Below are positions 56,698 to 64,000 of a stretch of 64,000 bases of DNA, one piece after another (within the stretch, counting starts at the first letter, position 1; each line of letters begins with the position of its first letter). Source of the DNA: Isoetes taiwanensis. Taxonomy: Eukaryota > Streptophyta > Lycopodiopsida > Isoetales > Isoetaceae. A program made the translations under genes and the position numbers. The notes beneath the pieces are model-generated. The model did not search any database, was not told where the DNA came from, and was given only the letters and a program-made list of their open reading frames with translations. The stretch covers positions 20,307,959 through 20,371,958 of the forward strand of contig JAJEKV010000008.1 of the NCBI GenBank assembly GCA_021234155.1. Direction: 5' to 3'.

Positions 56698-59600
56698 TTA
56701 AATCTTTGGGTTGTGCCCCATCGCCTTCGGTGCAGGGCTCCCTCGTCCGCGGCGAGGTCGTGGGCGGTTGGTCCTCGCTACGGTGGCCCTTGGCGCGCCA
56801 TCCGTGGACTCCATCGCGGGCATGTTCCTCGCCTGTCCTGGTCGCACCCGCCATGGTAGATGTGAACAGCGGCGGGCCGCAAGGTCTCTATAGAATCGAT
56901 CTGCCGCTAACCTTGAAATCATGTCACGCACCTTTGCCGGGTCAAGAGCATCAAGATTTTGCATGGTGGCCTGTGACCGATTGGTGTTCGCCATGAGCAA
57001 CGATCCCACTATTGTAGCAACGGGATTAGCACATGGACGCCGCTCAGCGGGTGCGGGCGGTCTTGGAGGCAAGGGCGGAATGAATTGTCGGTTGGGATAT
57101 AGCTCATTGAACAACGCCGGGTGGTCTGTCGCTAAGGAAGTAGTCTCCCCGCTATGAGATGTTTTCACACAAAGATGGGGGCATGGACAATCACAATATC
57201 GCATTCTCATGTCTTTGAGTGTATCTCAAACCCCGTTGGACCGGCTTACCATAGATAACCCGGCGTCGGTAGCATCTTCGAGGCGAATGGCGTTGGGGTT
57301 ATCGTGCAAGGATGGATAAGTTTAGTGAGCACCGCATGTCTCTTCTGGATATGAACGTGTGCTATAACGCCCAAACTCTTTGGATAGAAAAACATCGGTG
57401 AGGGTCGCATGGATAGGACGTATACGTAAAAATACGAAAGAGTAGGACCCAAACAGACTTACCAAGACTCCATCTTTCTTCGCACCGAGTCAAGATTGTG
57501 CCTCCAGCTGGCAAGGTCCCGTCCGGAAAGCTATGAGATGGGACACTAGCGTGTACATCCTTATATTGACCTTTGCACCGGCAGGTTTGGGTCTTCTCAG
57601 AACTTTCCGGTGAGCTTCCACGTAGTTTGTCGTGATCGACATCCGCATGGTTGAACATCCGTTTGTCGCTTTGCCATTTACCATCCCACGTTGCCCCATT
57701 CAGCCAATTGTGATTCAAGTACCTACATCGCCTGTGGGGGATGTTTGCCCCCTACGCCTAGATGTATGAGCTAAACGTCGTTGTGCACTCACCCTTTGTA
57801 TGATGTGGTTTTCTCCGAAGAGAAGCTGAAATTGTGCCAACCGCCGGTGGTACGCGTGGGGGTTCGGTTCCGCCATCAACCTTCGACGGCCCAGCAGAGC
57901 CACGCCTCTCTTCAAGCATACCTCCCGGCCAGCGTGGCGGAGGTATTTTTGCCACGCACGCTTCGCGCATGGAACCAACATGCAAGAACATTGCCTCGCA
58001 ACCCGTTTGGAAAAACCATGAGTGTCATTTTCCATCAAGCGATACAATCAATGCACGCCATCATACCTCGCCACCGTCGCCTAACAATGTGGGTCTTGAC
58101 GACACGACCTCGATGATAGCGTCTCTCACACCCGCCCATGTCAATGGTGATTGACCTAGGGCCTGATTGTGCCCATCCGCTCAAACACAAGACGTAGTGC
58201 TATCTTCGGAGGCATGTCGCCGGTGCCCTCGTTTTCGGCCTCTACGCCGCAGAGCATGTAAAAAGCGGGAACCCCACACCCCGATGTTAATCGGTACAAT
58301 GGCTCTGCACGGAAACTTCCACGATTTGTACGTAAGGTTGAATCCATGGCCCAACCACCACGGCGCTCCATCTTACAAGAAAGCCTCCAACATCCTCGGT
58401 CATCTTGGATGACTAGGATCCATGGCCGGGTCCAACGGGTTCGGAGCATTAGGATTCCGTGGCTGGTGAAAATCACCTTCAGGAGGCTTTCCAATCGTCA
58501 ATCCCGGCCTCGAGGTTTTCCCAAATTCCGTACAAACCGCCGCCACGAGGTGTAATGTGGTGAGATTGAATGACAAAATATTTTCGATTGTGCTCTTATT
58601 GAAACAAAAGTATGGACAACATCATTGAACAAAATTATGGACAAAGATCACAAGTATGGAGTCTACGACAACATCATCGCTCCATGGGATCTTAATTTTT
58701 AGGATCTTACAGAGTATTCTCTGCCGGTATGCCAGTTGCCACACATCCTCTTGCGACATCGTGGAATCGGTATATGACTCGCTCAACGGCTTTCTATCAT
58801 ACGTATTTGCGGTCCCCGTTTTTGCGATGTCCCACGCAAAGACGCGGTCATTCCAATACTTAAGCTTTTCAGGCGGCAAAATGTAGCGATTCAGATGCAT
58901 GTGCATGGACCAATCCTGATTTGTGAAAGGGTCATGGCCAGCAGGTTCGTGGCGCGACGATATTCGTGCACCGGGCCGATGCAAAGACCATTTCCATCTA
59001 CTTTCACCGTCCGCAAACGAAACAAGCATCCTCGCGGTGCGTAATCCCGATTTTGCCTATCCCCGGTGCCCCTCCTTCGTGGTTGTCTCCATCGGTGGTG
59101 CATAGTCATCCACAACCTCTCCTTGCGGAAGCGACAGCGGTGGATGCCCATGGACCAAACAGAACCACGATGAGTAGTTTGTAGCTCAATCACCCTTTGC
59201 TCTAGGCCGTCCATGGTGGTCTCTTCACGATGAGTTGAAGTCACTTTGTCCTTCATGGTGCGGCCACCCGCGACGTGCACACTTCCATGCACGCCATTAC
59301 GTATTCTCGCGGGACGCCATGCCAGAAGGGCGACTTCCCAAATCCTCCGAAATCTTTTGAAAAGTGGCGTTGGGGAGCGATGGTGCTTCCACTCGTGACC
59401 CCTAGCAACTAGCCTCCTTAACTCCCGTAAGGGACTAACTTGTGAGGCCCGGTTACGACACGGCACAACCAATCACGGATTCATCGGACTCATCGCCAAT
59501 TGCAAGCTCCGACAATATGCAGCCCATCGTGCATCACCAACATGGTTCTCGGCGGGTGCCCTCCCCTTCTCAAGGGACCTGGGGTAGGCGGGGATCAAAG

Positions 59601-59941
59601 ACTTATTTCGGACGGATGGGGAACATAGTGTTCTTTGTAGGCACAACCTCATCAACCCATACACACACACGCTGAATGCGTAACCACCAACCCGAGGTGC
59701 ACCACGGCCATTGTATCTTGGGTCCCGGGTAGAGACCGGGCCAACCCGTGAACAAGTTCTTGGGATCTTGGGTGGGAGTAACTTGTGAAGTGGATAGGCC
59801 AGGCGGGTTCCACCCATCGTCCGTATCATCCCCGGTTTCCTCCTCTGACATTGTGTCATCCTCGATGTCGTGAAGGTCATAATCACTATCATTTTCATCT
59901 GAAATCTGACTCACTGAGTCGTCGGTGTCTACCTCTGCCAT
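56698..59941 (-). pseudogene. Degraded minus-strand gene inside the 9 kb element
   Basis: The ATG at 59941 opens a very acidic N-terminus (MAEVDTDDSVSQISDENDSD, then DDTMSEEETGDDTDDGWNPPG). Later pieces include RRLVARGHEWKHHRSPTPLF, GGRTMKDKVTSTHREE and DGLEQRVIELQ (59472-58891), a coiled-coil-like word after a GG..K...TH pattern that faintly recalls plant Transposase_24 proteins. Then comes a Pro-rich C-terminal frame with DHPALFNELYPNRQFIPPLP, and DALDPAKVRDMISRLAADRF, ending near 56698. It faces the plus-strand gene. Frame breaks are frequent. Function is unassigned. Confidence 0.4.
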
Positions 59942-60027
59942 TCTCGGACACTCTACTTGGAAGACAAATATAAACTGCTACTGCAAAAAATATAATCTAT
60001 AATTCAATTGAAGAAATACCATTAAAA

Positions 60028-60425
60028 TTTACCTATGGTAAATCCCTATGGTTAAAAAAATAGCCTATGGTAAAAAATAGCCTATGGTAAAAATAACCTA
60101 TGGTAAATGCCTATGGTAAAAATAGCCTATGGTAAAAAAAAGGACTATGGTAAAAATAACCTATGGTAAATGCCTATGGCAAAAATAGCCTTTGGTAAAA
60201 AATAGCCTATGGTAAAAAAAATAGCCTATGGTAAAAAAAATAGCCTATGGTTAAAAATAGCATATGGTAAATACCTATGGTAAAAAAAAGGCCTATGGTA
60301 AAAAAAATAGCCTACGGTAAAAAAAACAGCCCATGGTAAAAAAATGGCATGTGCTAAAAATATCCTATGCTAAATGTCTATGGTAAAAATAGCCTATGAT
60401 AAATGCCAAAAATAAAAGCCTATGC
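60028..60425 (+). repeat. Minisatellite of CCTATGGTAAAAATAG-type units
   Basis: About 25 head-to-tail units of 12-18 bases vary around 'cctatggtaaaaaatag' and 'cctatggtaaatg'. They differ mainly in the length of the A run. The array lies just inside the right terminal region of the 9 kb element, upstream of the minus-strand gene start. Spacers are not unique and units are too short for CRISPR. Confidence 0.9.
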
Positions 60426-60549
60426 TCAATATTGAGAATGCAAAAGAAGATGAGAGAGATATGGAGTGCACCTGCTTTAGCACCAGCGCCTGCTATAGCA
60501 CCTGCACTCGATCGAAGCACCTGCGCCCTCCTCAAAGGTTATGAGAAGG

Positions 60550-61175
60550 ATACAACGTCTTGGTGCCCATAAATAGCCCTTAGGCTCGAATAAGGATTCG
60601 CTCCTTACACGGGCCAAAGATGCAGGCCAAAGATCCGGGTTCGATTGGGCGAACCCTTCTTTCAATCGGGCCAAGTCACCGAAACCCGGACGTTTGTCAG
60701 AACCCCCGGACCTGCCACCGCCCCCGCCCGGAAGTGACCAGACCGATTCTTGGCCCTCGCTACATTTCTGCTCGGCCTTGCCGGTTCCTACGGGCCACTG
60801 GCTTAAAACGCCTGGCGTAGTCGCCGGATCACCCGCTCCCGCTTCGGGGTTCGCCAGCTGAACGGGCTGGGCGCCAGGATTTGCCACACGGCGGCCGATC
60901 CGTCGACTGCAGACCGACTTCTTGCCGATTGGACCGGGTTGCCCGGCAGCGAACGGTGGGGTTCTCGCAGCCGCAGACTTACGATCCCCCTGCCGCCAAT
61001 TCGTTCGGTTAATAGCAGGGTTCGGTTCTCCTGCTGCGAACCCGGTGGTAGTGCCACCTAGCCACCGACATGGCGGGTTCGGCTGGGCGGAATCCACAGG
61101 TTCGCTGGCGAATCTTCGGGGTTCGCCTGGTTTGACCCAATTTCGGGAGCCAATAAAGTGGGCGCTGCATATGTA
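60550..61175 (-). repeat. Right terminal region, inverted relative to the left
   Basis: Read on the minus strand it starts 'ggctcccgaaattgggtc', then 'ggcgaaccccgaagattcgccagcg', 'cccgccatgtcggtggc' and 'ccgggttcgcagcagg'. This order parallels the left end. The long minus-strand frame 61232-60477 (251 codons) lies wholly inside it and is low-complexity translation of the repeats, so I do not call it a gene. Confidence 0.7.
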
Positions 61176-61356
61176 TATATGCACGAAAATATGAGCGAGA
61201 ATGGTAAATACAAGGCCATTACTATTCAGCAAAGAAAGAAAAAAAGTTTCTGCAATTAAAAGTGTTCATCCACTGATCCTCTTTGGAACCTCTACAGTAC
61301 CTCTTTAGCACCTCCCCACCATCCAATTCAATTCAGCATCTACTTGAACTCAGGTG

Positions 61357-61473
61357 GCATCAATGCTTGGATGAATCTAAGAATAATTCTACATCAAGCG
61401 GCCAATTCAGTGGGAGCATCAATGCTTGATGAATATAAGAATGATTCTACATCAAGCGGCCAATTCATTGGGA
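61357..61473 (+). repeat. 59-bp tandem duplication
   Basis: Unit 1 (61357-61415) and unit 2 (61416-61473) both start GCATCAATGCTTG and include 'ctacatcaagcggccaattca', with a few differences. It lies just outside the 9 kb element's right end. There is no coding sign. Confidence 0.85.
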
Positions 61474-61479
61474 AAACCC

Positions 61480-64000
61480 AAAGCATCACTTTCAGGGCGG
61501 TAAAGGGACGTTTTCCAGGGCGGTAAACCCGAAGTGTAGAGGAAAACTTGAAGCATAGCTTCTCTAAGGCAGTAAAACTTATTTTTCGGTAACTTAAAGC
61601 AAGCGGGGGGTTGTGCAAGCAGGCCGGATTGTGCTTCAACAATCCTCATGAGAGTCCGTAGCATATTTTATAGCCCTAACAAATTTCACAGCCCGCTTGA
61701 TCAATCTGGTATTGCCTTCCATAGTTGTGCTATTATACATAGGGGCATTTGTTGGGGCCTTAAACAGGAACACCATGTGCAAATTCATTCTAAATGGGAA
61801 CCATTAAACAAAAGGCAAAAAAAAAAAAAAGGGGGAATTATCCTTTCTTGCCCAACCATTGCCAAAATTATACTAAACTGTCGGTCGCTTAGGGCAATTC
61901 AATCAACACACTCTCCTTATTACTAGCTCTAGCATTATCCTGTGACCCATCTATGTACCTCCACTTTCAATAAATAATGTGCTAAATTTTATAAATATTG
62001 TTTTCGACAAATAACTTATTTCCTAGAGGATTTAATTCATGTATATCAGTTTTACACTTACCCCATTCAATATTTTGCTGAAATATCTTTTCATCCTTGA
62101 CTAAACTAACTTTTCCATGTCATTACTATGTTGGTACACCAATTTGTTGACAGACATATGTATTAAATGATTTGCAAGTTGTATACAAAAACTTTTAATG
62201 ATTTGGTTTTTCATTTGTTGGTCCGTGAAGGTTTGCATTGAGAGCGGTTTGAAGGAACTTATCCTAGGCGAATAGATGACGATTGCATGTCTTAAAATGG
62301 GCATGTTGGATGGGGCATTTGATCAAAAGGTGGTGGAGTTTGCCATTCCTTTTTGATGAAAATAAAGTTAATGCAACTAGTAAAGAATACAAAATATAGT
62401 GTCATTAAAGGAGTCGTAAAAATGGACTAGGCACATTGATGCATTTAGTTTAACTGATTTGCACAGTATGAAATTTATATTTTATCTACTTATTTTTTGA
62501 TGTAGTTGGTGCTTACTCAATGCTAGTGCACTCTGAGAAATCCAATATTATATTCGAAAAATTTGGATCAACATTTGTCACTGTAGTCAGTCTAAGAGCA
62601 TGTATCGAAATTGTCTTCTATTCAGTTCTTCTAATTCTAGCTGCTTTATTACACTCGATGAAACACTTTCTTTATTGTAATGTCATATTGAATCTAGATA
62701 TGATTTTACAATTCTAAGCACCTTCATCTCCACAAATTCGCAGATGGGTGCATCCCTGCCAATGGCTCTATATCTAGTTCTCAAAGTAATGAAAGTTTTT
62801 TTGTTACCCTTCAAAAAAGAAAAAGAAAAAAAGAACACTTTATATCCATGGACTTTGCACTACTTTAGTTATTTGTTCACCTTGTTTTGACAACTATAAG
62901 CTAAGTTGCTAAAATATTTTTAAAGGCATGTAACTGAACCCATTTCTCAAGGCAGTCATTTACTCATGTGGCATCACTTTCTGTTGTAGATAATAACTCA
63001 TTCATCAGAGAGTCACTCAGAAAACTTATTTATGCATTGATAGAAGCTTTATTACAGGGTGCCTAGGGTTAAGTGACCAGGGTCATCTATCACGAGGCTA
63101 ACACGAAGAATTATGACCACAGGTGATAGTGATGAATCTAAACGTGCAAGGAATCAAAGGTAGAATTCTACTTATGCTGAGTCTTAGACTGATTTCTTCA
63201 TCCCTTTTCTTATATGTGGGTGCTTTAGATGACCGACATAGGACCCAACTTGTTGAACATCATGGAATATTAATCAGCACCACGTTAATTCCTCTAACTA
63301 GTCCCTCATCTTTCAATCCAGTCAACTTCATTATAAATTTGTTATGCAATTAGATACATCCAAATCATCATTTTTTTCTTTCTCCATCCAATGAAGCAAA
63401 TATATAGAGCATTTCACGAAATTTTAGATTGTTTTACAGAAGTAAGTTTTTTAGAACTTCACTTCAACTATTTGTGACCTAATCTCTTGCATCATATCCG
63501 GATTTTTGCAGAATCTCATTTTAGACGTAATCACGAAATGATAGCCATTCATGAGATGAGTAGTTTAGAGCTTAATCAAATAAGTTGTTTTATCAATCTC
63601 TAATATTTCCTGAAGCCCTCTTGAAAGTTTCATGTTCCGAGAGTGTGTTTCCATGTTCTTTGTTTGGTTGTTTTGTGTTGGATCTTATTTGTTCAACATC
63701 GAGCCATGTGAATGGTATAAACATAGGGATTCATTTTTTTTAACCCTATAGTTTTGAGATTTATTAAAGAAGTTGGAGATTAATTCATACAACTGAGGAA
63801 GAAAAGAGAAAGTACTGATAACGTCATAGTAGTTGGGCAAGCACATTGGACAGTTTTGAGACATTGTGAACTTCTTCAAGTGAATGCTATATCGACATAT
63901 AGTCGAGGAGTGATGTCGCGTGGTGGCGTAAAGTTACACTTATCTTGGTTGGTTTCGACAATTACACTTATCTTCTTATCGTGATACGAAGATAAGTTCA
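61480..64000. other. AT-rich stretch without a recognised gene
   Basis: Short frames only (at most 92 codons), none with a domain. An A run lies at 61820-61833. The end of the window carries two short 'cacttatctt' words (63937 and 63966) without further structure. Confidence 0.5.

Larger units (their letters stand above)
52080..61175. mobile_element. ~9 kb element with long inverted GCGAACC-rich ends, family unknown
   Basis: The left end (from about 52090) and the reverse complement of the right end (down from about 61165) share, in order, 'gcatatgc.g.gc', 'ggctcccgaaattg', clusters of GCGAACC, 'cccagccatgtcg' and 'ccgggttcgcagc...gaacccgaaccc.gct'. That makes long, diverged inverted terminal regions with clustered subterminal motifs, as in CACTA or Mutator-like elements. 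Inside, two apparently convergent degraded genes occupy 53.4-56.4 kb (plus) and 59.9-56.7 kb (minus). I cannot match either to a transposase family, and no CACTA terminus or target duplication is clear. GC content is far above the flanks. Confidence 0.6.

Noticed and set aside
60028-60425. CRISPR-like array
   Set aside because: Units are 12-18 bases with no unique spacers and vary in A-run length; the context is a plant nuclear genome.
60477-61232. 251-codon minus-strand open frame
   Set aside because: It lies wholly in the GCGAACC-rich inverted terminal region; its composition is Gly/Pro/Arg low complexity and it mirrors the repeated motif, so openness is due to GC content.

Overview
The window is nuclear DNA of a large-genome plant. 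The signs are spliced GT-AG genes, a PLS-type PPR pseudogene, plant-type Ty3/gypsy and LINE remnants, and long gene-poor AT-rich spacers. The LINE reverse transcriptases are of a type I associate with fern and lycophyte genomes. The one convincing host gene encodes a protein with Sfi1-like (centrin-binding) Trp repeats, which would suit a plant with flagellate sperm. A seed-free land plant is my inference, not something the sequence proves. I see no tRNA, rRNA, CRISPR array or prokaryotic operon.

Layout. 1-5.7 kb is non-coding sequence with a twofold ~1 kb tandem repeat and a 99-bp subrepeat. 5.7-13.7 kb is a pile of broken retroelements: three LINE remnants (two with TTCTA-type 3' tails), a gag-like piece and a gypsy integrase end. 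14.0-16.3 kb is a minus-strand Ty3/gypsy pol pseudogene. 16.6-17.8 kb is an LTR, a tRNA-Asp-like primer-binding site and a gag-like reading frame. 18.15-25.0 kb is bracketed by two ~1.4 kb direct repeats (probably LTRs). Inside it, a gag fragment is followed by a non-retroviral insert with an E2F-type promoter site, a divergent histone H3 reading frame resembling centromeric H3, a 15-bp hairpin and a short TTAGGG-type telomere array. 25-31 kb has no recognised gene. 31.35-37.47 kb is a minus-strand L1-type LINE with an oligo(A) tail and a perfect 16-bp target-site duplication. 37.5-40.3 kb is unassigned.

40.75-50.21 kb holds the Sfi1-like gene: 16 coding exons that join in one frame to 1,014 codons. 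Its 4.6 kb intron contains an antisense PPR pseudogene and an antisense LINE end. 52.1-61.2 kb is a ~9 kb unit bounded by long inverted, GCGAACC-rich terminal regions, with two apparently convergent degraded genes inside; it looks like a large DNA transposon of unrecognised family. 61.2-64 kb is AT-rich with one small tandem repeat.

Most of the window is therefore nested mobile DNA around one intact host gene. The most interesting objects are the centromeric-H3-like frame between LTR-like repeats, the 9 kb inverted-repeat element, and a sequence-quality signal (CTG/CAG apparently rewritten with a new CG) that may account for some broken frames.
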